DNA from: Planctomycetaceae bacterium
GTDB taxonomy: Bacteria; Planctomycetota; Planctomycetia; Pirellulales; PALSA-1355
Length of the DNA: 22,491 nucleotides
Assembly: GCA_005773095.1 (NCBI GenBank)
Contig: SXHT01000182.1
Location: forward strand, 1-22,491
Direction: 5' to 3'
Under the pieces are notes generated by a model, which ran no database searches, was not told where the DNA came from, and was given only the letters and a program-made list of their open reading frames with translations. Made by a program: the position numbers and the translations under genes. Below are positions 7,411 to 14,856 of the stretch, piece after piece; position 1 is the first letter of the stretch; each line of letters opens with the position of its first letter.

Positions 7411-8934
7411 ATGTCGCAATCGTACGAACGGGTCTACGCACAAGCCTGCCGACACGCCCGCGAATCCGCGCTGCTGTCCGCGTGTGAATCCACCCTCGGC
7501 TGGGACGAGCGAACGATGCTCCCCGTTCAGGGAGCCGAATATCGCGCCGAGCAGATGGCGTACCTTTCCGGCCTTATCCATCAGCGGCGGACCGACCGGC
7601 AACTGGGTGACTGGCTGGGGGAATTGGCCGAAAGCCCACTCGCGGCGGATCCGCACAGCGACGCCGGAGCCAACATTCGCCAGCTCAAACGCAATTATGA
7701 TCGCGCCACAAAACTGCCTCAATCGCTGGTCGAAGAACTAAGCCGCAGCGCCTCGCTCGGTCAGCATATTTGGGAACAGGCCCGCCGAGACAATGACTTC
7801 CCCCGCTTCGCTGGGGTGCTCGCCAAAACGTACGAACTCAAGCGCGCCCAGGCCGATGCTTACGGGTACGAGGACTCGCCTTACGATGCACTTCTGGAAG
7901 ATTACGAGCCGGGCGAGCGCGTTGCGCACCTGACGCAAGTTCTGGCTGACCTGCGTGACGCGCTGGTGCCCCTGGTGGCCCAGATCGCGGCCAGTGGCCG
8001 CCAGCCGGACCAATCGATCCTCAGGCGTTCATTTCCGACCGCTCGCCAATCCGAGTTTGGCCGCAAAGTGGCCAGCGAGATTGGCTTCGATTTCCGCCGT
8101 GGACGAATCGACGTGACGGCACATCCCTTTTGCACATCGCTGGGCCCGCATGACACGCGGCTGACGACGCGCTACGACGAGCATTTCTTTTCAACCGCCC
8201 TCTTCGGCACGATGCACGAAGCAGGGCACGGCATGTACGAACAGGGGCTGCCCGCGGATCAGTTTGGTCTGCCGGTGGGCGACGCGATTTCGCTGGGCAT
8301 CCACGAATCGCAGTCCCGAATGTGGGAAAATCTCGTGGGCCGCAGCGAGTCCTTCTGGCGGCACTTCTTCCCACAAGCGGCCAGGATTTTTCCCGAGGCG
8401 CTGGCAGACGTTTCGCCGGAGGCGTTCTACTACGCAATCAATGACGTGCAACCGTCGCTGATTCGCGTCGAGGCCGACGAGGCAACCTACAACTTGCACA
8501 TTCTCATGCGGTTCGAGCTGGAACAGGCCCTGTTGTCAGGCGACTTGCCGGTTGCCGACGTGCCGTCCGCATGGCGCGAAAAGTACAAGAGCTATCTCGG
8601 CATCGAACCTGAGAACGACGCCGATGGCTCAATGCAGGACGTACATTGGAGCGCGGGCCTGGTGGGATACTTTCCCACCTACTCGCTGGGCAACTTGTAT
8701 GCATCCCAGTTTTTTGAAATCGCCGACCAGGAGCTTGGCGGTCTGCACCAGCAATTCGAGCGCGGCGAATTCGTACTGCTTCGAGAATGGCTGCGTGACA
8801 AAATCCACAGGCACGGTCAACGATATAAAGCCGGCGAACTTGTCGAACGCGTCACCGGCAAGCCGCTTTCGCACGAACCGCTGATGCGCCACCTGCGTGG
8901 AAAATTGGGCAGGCTCTATCTCCTCCCAGGTTGA
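7411..8934 (+). CDS. Carboxypeptidase Taq, M32 family metallopeptidase
   Basis: This zinc or cobalt carboxypeptidase of 507 residues removes C-terminal amino acids from peptides in the cytoplasm; M32 enzymes are about 500 residues, so the gene is complete. The HExxH motif is HEAGH at residues 269-273 (bases 8215 onward) and the third metal ligand is Glu299 in HESQSRMWENLVGRS. The N-terminal helical region contains the usual LGWDERTMLP-type segment, and SLGNLYASQFF lies near the C-terminus. The frame is open back to 7315, but that stretch includes the GC palindrome at 7348-7365; the conserved region starts just after the ATG at 7411, so I use it. No Shine-Dalgarno is obvious. The gene lies 96 bases after the small lipoprotein and 44 bases before the PIN pair. 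Confidence 0.95.
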   Translation: MSQSYERVYAQACRHARESALLSACESTLGWDERTMLPVQGAEYRAEQMAYLSGLIHQRRTDRQLGDWLGELAESPLAADPHSDAGANIRQLKRNYDRATKLPQSLVEELSRSASLGQHIWEQARRDNDFPRFAGVLAKTYELKRAQADAYGYEDSPYDALLEDYEPGERVAHLTQVLADLRDALVPLVAQIAASGRQPDQSILRRSFPTARQSEFGRKVASEIGFDFRRGRIDVTAHPFCTSLGPHDTRLTTRYDEHFFSTALFGTMHEAGHGMYEQGLPADQFGLPVGDAISLGIHESQSRMWENLVGRSESFWRHFFPQAARIFPEALADVSPEAFYYAINDVQPSLIRVEADEATYNLHILMRFELEQALLSGDLPVADVPSAWREKYKSYLGIEPENDADGSMQDVHWSAGLVGYFPTYSLGNLYASQFFEIADQELGGLHQQFERGEFVLLREWLRDKIHRHGQRYKAGELVERVTGKPLSHEPLMRHLRGKLGRLYLLPG

Positions 8935-8963
8935 GAAATCACTTCCGGTGCTGAGCGGTCGAA

Positions 8964-8978
8964 TGGTACAATTACGGG
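8964..8978 (+). promoter_or_regulatory. Candidate extended -10 promoter directly in front of the PIN gene
   Basis: The bases TGGTACAAT (8964-8972) match an extended -10 element (TGn plus TACAAT). A transcript would start about 7 bases later, at or next to the ATG at 8979. There is no convincing -35 at 17-bp spacing. This is inference from consensus only. Confidence 0.35.
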
Positions 8979-9467
8979 ATGAAGCCAACGATCTATATCG
9001 AAACTACCGTGGTCAGCTACCTGACCGCTTGGCCAAGCCGAGATTTGATCATCGCGGCTCACCAACAGCTAACTCGTGATTGGTGGAAGAATTGCCGAGA
9101 ACGTTTTCAGATCGTCGCTTCGGAACTTGTTGTTCGAGAATCCAAGGCCGGTGACGCCGAAGCTGCTCGTGAGCGTCTGCTGGTGCTCGACACGCTGACG
9201 CTCTTGGAGATCACAGATTCCGACCTCGAATTAGCTGGCCAACTAATTGCCGAACAGGCCGTTCCCAAGAAAGCGGCGGAAGATGCCCTCCATCTGGCTT
9301 TGGCCGCGACGAATGGTATTGACTATTTGGTGACGTGGAATTGCCGGCACTTGGCTAACGCCTTAATGCGCGCTCGAATTGAATTGGTGTGTCGTGCGGC
9401 GGGATACCAGCCGCCGATCATCTGCACTCCCGAAGAACTGTTGGAGGAAGATCCCGATGAAGAATGA
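8979..9467 (+). CDS. PIN-domain protein, VapC-like toxin candidate
   Basis: PIN domains are Mg2+-dependent ribonucleases, most often VapC toxins that cleave tRNA or rRNA. The 162-residue product starts MKPTIYIETTVVSYL, where Glu8 stands in the place of the usual first Asp, a substitution I recall as typical of this PIN subgroup. Further acidic positions are Glu49 (ASELVV) and Asp102 (AAEDALHLALA), and a DYLVTWNCRHLAN segment lies near 115-126. The tail is acidic. It overlaps the next gene by 11 bases. Toxin order is reversed relative to classical vapBC (toxin first). A free-standing RNase is the alternative; toxicity is inferred. Confidence 0.88.
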   Translation: MKPTIYIETTVVSYLTAWPSRDLIIAAHQQLTRDWWKNCRERFQIVASELVVRESKAGDAEAARERLLVLDTLTLLEITDSDLELAGQLIAEQAVPKKAAEDALHLALAATNGIDYLVTWNCRHLANALMRARIELVCRAAGYQPPIICTPEELLEEDPDEE

Positions 9468-9648
9468 TCCCATCGTCGCTGAAGTTCGCAAAGCTCGCGA
9501 AGAACATGCCGCCAGTTTCAATTACGATCTCGCTGCAATTTACCGTGATTTGAAAGAGCAGCAGAAAGCGAGCGGACGAAAGTACGTTCGATTTCCAGCG
9601 CGGCTCATTGAACCGCCTGATCGCTCGACTGCGCAGCCTTCCACGTAA
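9457..9648 (+). CDS. Small partner of the PIN protein, likely antitoxin
   Basis: This 63-residue protein starts at the ATG at 9457, inside the last codons of the PIN gene (11-base overlap), with a good Shine-Dalgarno GGAGGAAG ending 6 bases upstream. The body is helical and charged (EVRKAREEHAASFNYDLAAIYRDLKEQQK) and the C-terminus is basic to neutral (GRKYVRFPARLI). I recall proteins of this type next to PIN genes starting with IYIETT, but have no family name. It has no ribbon-helix-helix or AbrB motif that I can see, so its role as antitoxin rests on context. If it binds the toxin, the C-terminal strand is the probable contact. Confidence 0.75.
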   Translation: MKNDPIVAEVRKAREEHAASFNYDLAAIYRDLKEQQKASGRKYVRFPARLIEPPDRSTAQPST

Positions 9649-9691
9649 TCGTCAAGATTTAATCTGAGCCCGAGGCACGTCGCAGGACGCG

Positions 9692-11833
9692 TCACTCGTC
9701 CGAATAGACGCGCGTGCTTTCTTCTTTGGTGACCGGGTTGGTGATCTGATCGGTCACGATTTGGACTTTCAGTCGCAGGTCGCCGGCGGCGGTGCCTTGG
9801 ACTCTGAGCGTGTACATCGTGTCGGCCTTCGGGGCCAGTTGAGTGAGCGGCTCAAACAGCACGCGGCCTGGCTCGATGGTGTGCGAGACCGGGCCAGCCG
9901 CATCGAGCGCTTTCAGCTCGGGAGGCAACAGCGCCACGAGTCGCACGCCGCTGGCGGCGGCGGATCCTTGATTAATCACGCGGATTTCGTACGTTGTTTC
10001 ACCGCCGACTTCGATCGGGTCGTTGACGTCCACCAGTTCGAAGAAGATGGCGGCCACGCCTTCGACAGCGACTTCTTCCTCAAGCGAGTCGGCCAGACCC
10101 ATCGCCGCCTTGCCGGCGATTTGCAGCTTGAGGTCGCCCGGCTCGACAGCCAGCGTCGTGAGCGTAACGGTTCCGCTTTCGCCGGCGGGTAGCTCATCGA
10201 GACTCCAGATGATGGTGTGTGCCGTGGCGTCGTATTGGCCCGCATTATTCGCCTCCACAAACTTCAAACCGCGGGGCAGGGTGGCTACGAGTTCGATGCT
10301 CTTGGCCGGGGCGGTGCCAGGATTCGCGACCGATACGGTGTAGGTGGCATTTCGCTGGAGGTAGCGACGCTTGGGACCCTGTAACCCAACCTTGAGGGCG
10401 GGGGCGATGACTTCGATTTCAGCCTGGTCTGCGGCGTGCAGATTCGCGTCGCCGTCGGCGGTTAACTGGTTGGTCACGATGCCCGGCTGCACGGCGATCA
10501 TTGAGAGTTCCATCTCACGGCTTTCACCCGGGGCGAGTTTGCCGACTTCGAACTCAAGTCGCTTGCCACCTTCGTGCTTGAAGCCCTCGGGCACTTCTTC
10601 CGTGAGCACGACACCGGTGGCGGGTCCGCTGCCCGGGTTGCTCACGCGAATGCGGAGCGTTGCACTTTCGCCGATGAGGACTTTTTTCGGCGCGGTCGCT
10701 TCGAGCTTGAGCTGCGGCCGCGTGACCTTGCTGCGAGCGGACGCTTGAGCGCTAAACGACACCGAAGCGACCGAGCCAATTTCGCCTTCGGTGATGGGCA
10801 TGACTTGCATCTCGACGGTCGTCTCATCGTTCGGCGTGAGTGTGCCAAGCTGCCACACCAGCTTGCCGCCGTCGTCCACGGCGCTTGGTTTGGTGCTTAC
10901 TAGTTCAGCGCCTTGCGGCACCGAATCGTGAATTTCCACACCGCTGGCGGCAACCTGACCGGCGTTGCGAACGTGAATCAGAATCGTGACCGGCTTGCCA
11001 ACCTGGATTTCGGCGGGAGCGCGCTTCTCGATCACCAGGCTGGGGGATTGAATTCCTTCCAGTTGGCGATCGCCTGGTCGGCCGTTGCCAGGGGACGCCG
11101 CAAAACGGGCTTCGCGACCGGCCGGAGAAGCAAACGCCGAAGTATCTGCCGAGCTTTCCGCGACGTTTTCCAGGCCGGCTGCGTCAGCGGCCCGCGACGG
11201 CAATTCAACGCGCGCATTCACCGATGGCCGGCCATAACGATTGCCGTTATGAGATTGTTCGGCGGGGCCTGGTTCGGTAAGGCTTGGAGGGTCGGCGTCC
11301 GTGGTCAAGGCTTCCGCGGGACCAGCGACGGCGGGCGCCACTGCTTCCGACGAGTCGGCAGGCTCAGTGATCGCGGTGGGCGTGACGGATTTATTCTGGG
11401 CATGATCGGCCGCGCGGATGGCAGCCGGGCTGCGCGCGACGGGTAGCAGAGCAGCGTTATCGGGAGCGTCGTCGGGAGCGTTATCGAGAGCGTCGAGCCG
11501 GCGAGGCTCCTGCAATTCGGCCGATGTGCCTGCCGCTGGCTCTTCGTGGCTTGTCGGCTGGGCGTATCGATCGTTAGATGTCTCGCTGGGTCTGGCCTGC
11601 TCGACAAATCGAGGGCGATTGGCAAACGGGTCGCCACGGTCGGCCGTGATTTCCGGCTCGGCGGCCAGGGGAATTGGCTTGATGGCCGGCTCGGCGCCTT
11701 GCCTTCGCTCGAGCTTTTCCGCCTGCTCCTTGCGATCACCACCTCGGTAGCCGTGGGCAAACAGCACCAGCGCGGCCAGCACCACCGTCGACAACGCCGC
11801 CAGGCGAACCATCCAGCGCTTCATGAGTTCCAT
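9692..11833 (-). CDS. Membrane-anchored surface protein with four DUF11 repeats
   Basis: This 713-residue envelope protein has one N-terminal hydrophobic segment (residues about 5-27) that is either a signal anchor or an uncleaved signal peptide. Residues about 30-262 are low-complexity, rich in Ala, Pro, Glu and Asp. From about 264 to the end come four DUF11-type Ig-fold repeats of about 110 residues, each with the pattern 'V.NPG..PA.GV.L...LP.G.K' followed by 'L..LAPGES' (first repeat SLVIEKRAPAEIQVGKPVTI). DUF11 repeats are typical of large planctomycete cell-wall proteins. The start is ATG at 11833; ATG at 11824 (MKRW) is equally possible. There is no PEP-CTERM tail; the C-terminus is VYSDE. 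The next gene upstream is on the same strand, 167 bases away. Confidence 0.85.
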   Translation of the reverse strand: MELMKRWMVRLAALSTVVLAALVLFAHGYRGGDRKEQAEKLERRQGAEPAIKPIPLAAEPEITADRGDPFANRPRFVEQARPSETSNDRYAQPTSHEEPAAGTSAELQEPRRLDALDNAPDDAPDNAALLPVARSPAAIRAADHAQNKSVTPTAITEPADSSEAVAPAVAGPAEALTTDADPPSLTEPGPAEQSHNGNRYGRPSVNARVELPSRAADAAGLENVAESSADTSAFASPAGREARFAASPGNGRPGDRQLEGIQSPSLVIEKRAPAEIQVGKPVTILIHVRNAGQVAASGVEIHDSVPQGAELVSTKPSAVDDGGKLVWQLGTLTPNDETTVEMQVMPITEGEIGSVASVSFSAQASARSKVTRPQLKLEATAPKKVLIGESATLRIRVSNPGSGPATGVVLTEEVPEGFKHEGGKRLEFEVGKLAPGESREMELSMIAVQPGIVTNQLTADGDANLHAADQAEIEVIAPALKVGLQGPKRRYLQRNATYTVSVANPGTAPAKSIELVATLPRGLKFVEANNAGQYDATAHTIIWSLDELPAGESGTVTLTTLAVEPGDLKLQIAGKAAMGLADSLEEEVAVEGVAAIFFELVDVNDPIEVGGETTYEIRVINQGSAAASGVRLVALLPPELKALDAAGPVSHTIEPGRVLFEPLTQLAPKADTMYTLRVQGTAAGDLRLKVQIVTDQITNPVTKEESTRVYSDE

Positions 11834-12000
11834 CCCAGGAAGGTAACGTGCTGTCCGGGCATTCCGTCGGCCGTGATAGCACCAAGAACCAGAGTGAGTT
11901 TCGGCGGGTTAAGTAGCAGATTCAGACGCCCGATGAAAGGGCAGTTGGAAATGCGGAACGGGGAGATCGGTACCGTTTCCGTCCGTTGAGCGCTCCGCTT

Positions 12001-13242
12001 CTACCTGGCGCGTTTTGCCGCCAGCGTCGCCAGCTTGTGAGAAAGTTCGTTGAGGGCGGCGACGGACGATGAGTTTTCGTCCTCGGACGCCAGCAGCGCC
12101 TCGCGGGCAGAAAAAATCTTGGCTCCCAAGAGCGCCACGGAGGCATCCAGAGAGGACATCGCGCCGACATGCTGCTGTTCATCGGCCGAGATCAGCTCGC
12201 GATAGAGCGAAAGCTGCGAGCGCCGATCCGCCAGGTCCGCCAGCTCGTCGAGAGCTTCCGCCAGTCGCTCGTTCGTCCAGGTATCCTCGTTTTGCAAAAC
12301 GGCCGATAGTTCCTGGATCGCCAGATTGTAGCCGCGAATGCGCACCGAAAGTTCTTCGAGGTCGATCATCACGTGGGGCTCCGCGTTGGTCTGATCGAGC
12401 GTGCGGAGAGATTCCGGCGGTGCAGTTACCTCAGACACGTCGTGGACCACACCTCGGGGCGGTGGTTCAACCTTCGGAACAGTTGGCTTTTCAGCCCGAT
12501 GCGCCATGCGGGGCGAATTGGGCAGCGTATTCGACAAGTTGTCAATCGCGGGCTGCCTGGAGAGCGCTGCTGGTAATTTCATCGGCGGGTCCGCGGAGAC
12601 ATGACGTGGAGTCGTCTGCTCCGTCGGTCCCAACAAAGGCAAACTGCCTCGTGTGGCGGCCGGCGCTTTCGTGGCGATTTGCGGCTCGGTCCATTGGCTA
12701 AATCTTGGTAACGCCGGAAGCACCGCGGCTTCGTCGTACCGCATTCGGTCGAGTGCGACTTGAAGCCAGTCAATCACTTTCGCCCCTTCGGGGGCACGCG
12801 CGTCGGTCGCTTCCCATGCGGATATCAGCTTTCGCCAGACGGCCATGCGACGGTCGTATTCCGCTCGCTCGGCGCGAAAGCGACCATATACCCGCACTCG
12901 GTACCGCAATGAGAGCTGGTCGATTGCCCGCTTTTCGATGTTCGCGACTTCATCAATCAACTGGTTCAGGCCACGGCTTGAAAGCACATCTCCCGCCGCG
13001 ACCCGTTTGAGCACATCGGCATAACGCAACGACTTCCGCTCTCGCTCATCTTCTGAAATTGCGATTCGCGCCGCCTTATCGAAACGTTCCACGAGCCAGA
13101 AACGCAAAAAGACTTGCTTTGCATTTCGGTCGAGTGAGTCGAACTGCTGAACGAGCGGAGTGTGAGCGATGGGCGCCGCGATGCAAGGCCGGAGCATCAG
13201 CAACGCTGCAAACGCAACGGTTCTGGTCAGCGGGGATTGCAT
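12001..13242 (-). CDS. Secreted protein of unknown function
   Basis: I do not recognise this 413-residue product. From the ATG at 13242 it begins with a typical signal peptide (MQSPLTRTVAFAALLML, then an AA-P boundary). The mature part has two helical, Arg/Glu-rich regions: residues about 30-190 (RYRVRVYGRFRAERAEYDRRM, WLQVALDRM) and about 300-413 (LEELSVRIRGYNLAIQELS ... LADRRSQLSLYRELI), which may form coiled coils. They are joined by a Pro/Thr-rich linker (about 190-300). The frame is open 26 codons upstream, but the signal peptide argues for the internal ATG. Same strand as the DUF11 gene, so a common envelope role is possible but unsupported. Confidence 0.65.
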   Translation of the reverse strand: MQSPLTRTVAFAALLMLRPCIAAPIAHTPLVQQFDSLDRNAKQVFLRFWLVERFDKAARIAISEDERERKSLRYADVLKRVAAGDVLSSRGLNQLIDEVANIEKRAIDQLSLRYRVRVYGRFRAERAEYDRRMAVWRKLISAWEATDARAPEGAKVIDWLQVALDRMRYDEAAVLPALPRFSQWTEPQIATKAPAATRGSLPLLGPTEQTTPRHVSADPPMKLPAALSRQPAIDNLSNTLPNSPRMAHRAEKPTVPKVEPPPRGVVHDVSEVTAPPESLRTLDQTNAEPHVMIDLEELSVRIRGYNLAIQELSAVLQNEDTWTNERLAEALDELADLADRRSQLSLYRELISADEQQHVGAMSSLDASVALLGAKIFSAREALLASEDENSSSVAALNELSHKLATLAAKRAR

Positions 13243-13437
13243 CGCAACGGCCTGCCAACGGACGATGAGGATGGGACGCACTGTTTCAGGCAAGACTACG
13301 CCTTGCGCCATGCCCGTCAATCATTTTATTTCGTCGTTGTCAGCCCATGCCAGGCGCGAATTCATCCGACCGCTGGCCATCGCGGTGTTTGTGGTGTTTG
13401 TGCCGATTGTAGGGCTTGAGGTCGGTGCTTGAAGCGA
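13243..13437. other. Intergenic stretch with a possible 40-residue membrane ORF
   Basis: Between the secreted protein and the DUF2007 gene, a plus-strand ORF at 13310-13432 encodes about 40 residues with one hydrophobic segment (FIRPLAIAVFVVFVPIVGLEV). It has no clear ribosome binding site, so I do not call it a gene. Nothing else is evident. Confidence 0.2.
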
Positions 13438-13722
13438 TTACTCGTGGCCGCTTTCAAGGTCTGGATCATCGTCGTCGGAGCCCCCCTTCTCTGCCTCCTC
13501 AATCAGCTTTTCCTCGTACTCGGCGATGAAATTGCGGCCACGTTGCTCGTCGGCCGCCCGTACCAGCACGTCGGGAGGTGTGATGTCGAGGCCGGCCAGC
13601 GGTTCGTTTTCCTCGGACACCACCGCGTCGATGCCCTCATCGGCCAACAGGTTCCTGACGAGGTTGGCTTCAATCGAGTTTGCCGCTTGATAAATCGAGA
13701 CCAGATCCTGCGGATCCTTCAT
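13438..13722 (-). CDS. DUF2007-type putative signal-transducing protein
   Basis: This 94-residue protein has the DUF2007 pattern: VSIYQAANSIEANLVRNLLADEGIDAVV near the start, then a short beta region (GLDITPPDVLVRAADEQRGRN) and an acidic tail. DUF2007 is a ferredoxin-like domain of unknown function, often described as a putative signal-transducing protein. The start is the ATG at 13722: AGGAG lies 8 bases upstream on the minus strand, inside the longer frame that begins at 13743, which argues against the longer start. The intergenic region upstream holds the nested repeats. Confidence 0.8.
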   Translation of the reverse strand: MKDPQDLVSIYQAANSIEANLVRNLLADEGIDAVVSEENEPLAGLDITPPDVLVRAADEQRGRNFIAEYEEKLIEEAEKGGSDDDDPDLESGHE

Positions 13723-13775
13723 GCGTTCTGCTCCTGACTGCATTTTCTGAGAAAACTTCCAACCTGCCTATCGTA

Positions 13776-14037
13776 TCAGACACGAATGCGCGTTCCTATC
13801 GCCGCTTGCAGCATTTTTCGTTCGAACAGTTTTGCCACCAGCGCGACAGGCTTTTGCGCCCGCAGCAGCACGAGGAGATCGCCTGGTTGCGGCGGAAGCT
13901 CCAGCGGCTCTTGAGCTGCGAAGTCAGCCACCCGAAGGCGATCACGTTGCCGGTGTTTGTGGATGTGCTGGAAACTTGTTCGCAGGCAAGTGTTGACGGC
14001 TGAGTTCGCCACAAGTTGTTGGCTGTCAAGGAATGTC
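13776..14037 (-). other. Possible gene remnant cut by element A
   Basis: On the minus strand a frame is open from the edge of element A (14037) to a TGA at 13776, with coding-like composition near its end (LELPPQPGDLLVLLRAQKPVALV). It has a GTG at 14012 but no ribosome binding site and no family I recognise. It may be the 3' end of a gene interrupted by the insertion, or chance. The rest of 13723-14037 holds nothing else I can name. Confidence 0.2.
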
Positions 14038-14047
14038 GCTGAAGACT

Positions 14048-14315
14048 CGGGGCCAATCAGTGTTTTACATTCTTCAACCTGGTAGGGCCCGCTTTGCCGG
14101 CCGTGGATGGGAAAGTCACGCGAATCCGGCCGGGTAACCGTTCACGCGCCGGGGACTGGCTCATTTTCGCGGCGAATTCGCGAGAGGCGCATCGTTCGGT
14201 CAGAAAGTTGTCCAACGTGGTTCCCGGGAAGATGTGCCTGTCCCCCCTGTCTTGGCCCGTCAGCGGTTACCCGGCCGGCACAGCCGGCCCTACAGCGGAT
14301 AACGGATTGGCCGTG
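14048..14315 (-). mobile_element. Family A palindromic element, interrupted by family B
   Basis: This element is flanked by the 10-bp direct repeat GCTGAAGACT (14038-14047 and 14316-14325), which looks like a target-site duplication. Its ends are inverted (GGCCAATC at 14051 and GATTGGCC at 14305-14312). It holds one 96-bp unit (14052-14133 plus 14279-14292) that matches, in reverse, the units at 18513 and 18658. The B element at 14134-14270 splits it; removing B and one CCGGCCGG leaves an A element of 123 bp. No protein is encoded. Confidence 0.8.
14134..14270 (+). mobile_element. Family B MITE-like element, copy 2, complete
   Basis: This 137-bp non-coding element has terminal inverted repeats of 17 bp, GTAACCGTTCACGCGCC and (reverse complement of the right end) GTAACCGCTGACGGGCC, 14 of 17 identical. 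Inside these, both arms carry related GGGGACWGGCWCAT sequences, extending the imperfect hairpin to about 45 bases per arm. It is flanked by the 8-bp direct repeat CCGGCCGG (14126-14133, 14271-14278) and interrupts family A. GTAA ends with an 8-bp duplication match the known pattern of IS66-family elements; no transposase is present. Confidence 0.85.
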
Positions 14316-14674
14316 GCTGAAGACTGGCGACCGCAAACTCCCCATATTTTGAGACAATGCGTAGCCGCGTCCGGCGTCCCCAACGCGTTGCAATTAGCAT
14401 GTGTTTGGTTTAGATTATCACAGTCCGGAGAAGCGGAGCCAAACTCGGCATCAGGCCGGAGCCGCATTACGGGAAGCAGGGAAATGCATTGCCAGTTAAG
14501 TGACTACGAATGGGGCACGCGTTGCGTCCGTGATGGCGGCGCAATAAGGGACCACGAGCAAGGGATTGCGCAGGAATGGCAATAATCCTAGGCAGATCGT
14601 CGAATACAAGGGCGAGGTGCTTTGTGTCACCCACGGGAACGGAGTGCGCGCTGAGCAAACCACCGCACGGCTCG
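14316..14674. other. Gene-free stretch upstream of the exosortase
   Basis: No convincing gene. A 33-residue plus-strand ORF at 14484-14585 has GGGAA in front but no recognised family. The stretch holds a candidate promoter at 14388-14416. It begins with the right copy of the 10-bp repeat flanking element A (14316-14325). Confidence 0.4.
14388..14416 (+). promoter_or_regulatory. Candidate sigma-70-type promoter
   Basis: TTGCAA (14388-14393), a 17-base spacer and TAGATT (14411-14416) fit a vegetative promoter moderately well. It points towards the exosortase, 440 bases downstream, with B copy 3 between them. Planctomycete promoters are poorly defined, so this is tentative. Confidence 0.25.
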
Positions 14675-14805
14675 ATTCCACGGGCCGGGGACTGGCGCAT
14701 TTTCCCGGCGAATTCGCGCGAGGTGCATCGTCCTGTCATGAGGTTGTCCAACGTGGTTCCCGGGAAAATGTGCCTGTCCCCCTCTCTTGGCCCGTGAACG
14801 GTTAC
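14675..14805 (+). mobile_element. Family B MITE-like element, copy 3
   Basis: The right end GGCCCGTGAACGGTTAC (14789-14805) is intact. The left end is eroded to TTCCACGGGCC. The interior is collinear with copy 2 throughout (GGGGACTGGCGCATTTTCCC, GGCGAATTCGCG, GTCCAACGTGGTTCCCGGGA, ATGTGCCTGTCCCCC). It ends 51 bases before the exosortase ATG, so it forms most of that gene's near upstream region. No flanking direct repeat is visible. Confidence 0.82.
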
Positions 14806-14856
14806 GTCGCATGATTCAGTCTTTCGAAAAAGCATCGGCATCAAAACACGGCAGCA

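Noticed and set aside
9692..13242. DUF11 protein and the upstream secreted protein as an operon with a defined shared function
   Set aside because: They are on the same strand but separated by 167 bases, and one is unrecognised; the sequence does not support a specific joint role.
13310..13432. 40-residue ORF with one hydrophobic segment
   Set aside because: No ribosome binding site or recognised family; a hydrophobic run in a short ORF is weak evidence.
14484..14585. 33-residue ORF beginning MHCQLSDYEW, reminiscent of an IS5-type transposase N-terminus
   Set aside because: Only LSDYEW resembles those transposases; the following residues do not continue the match, so a remnant cannot be supported.
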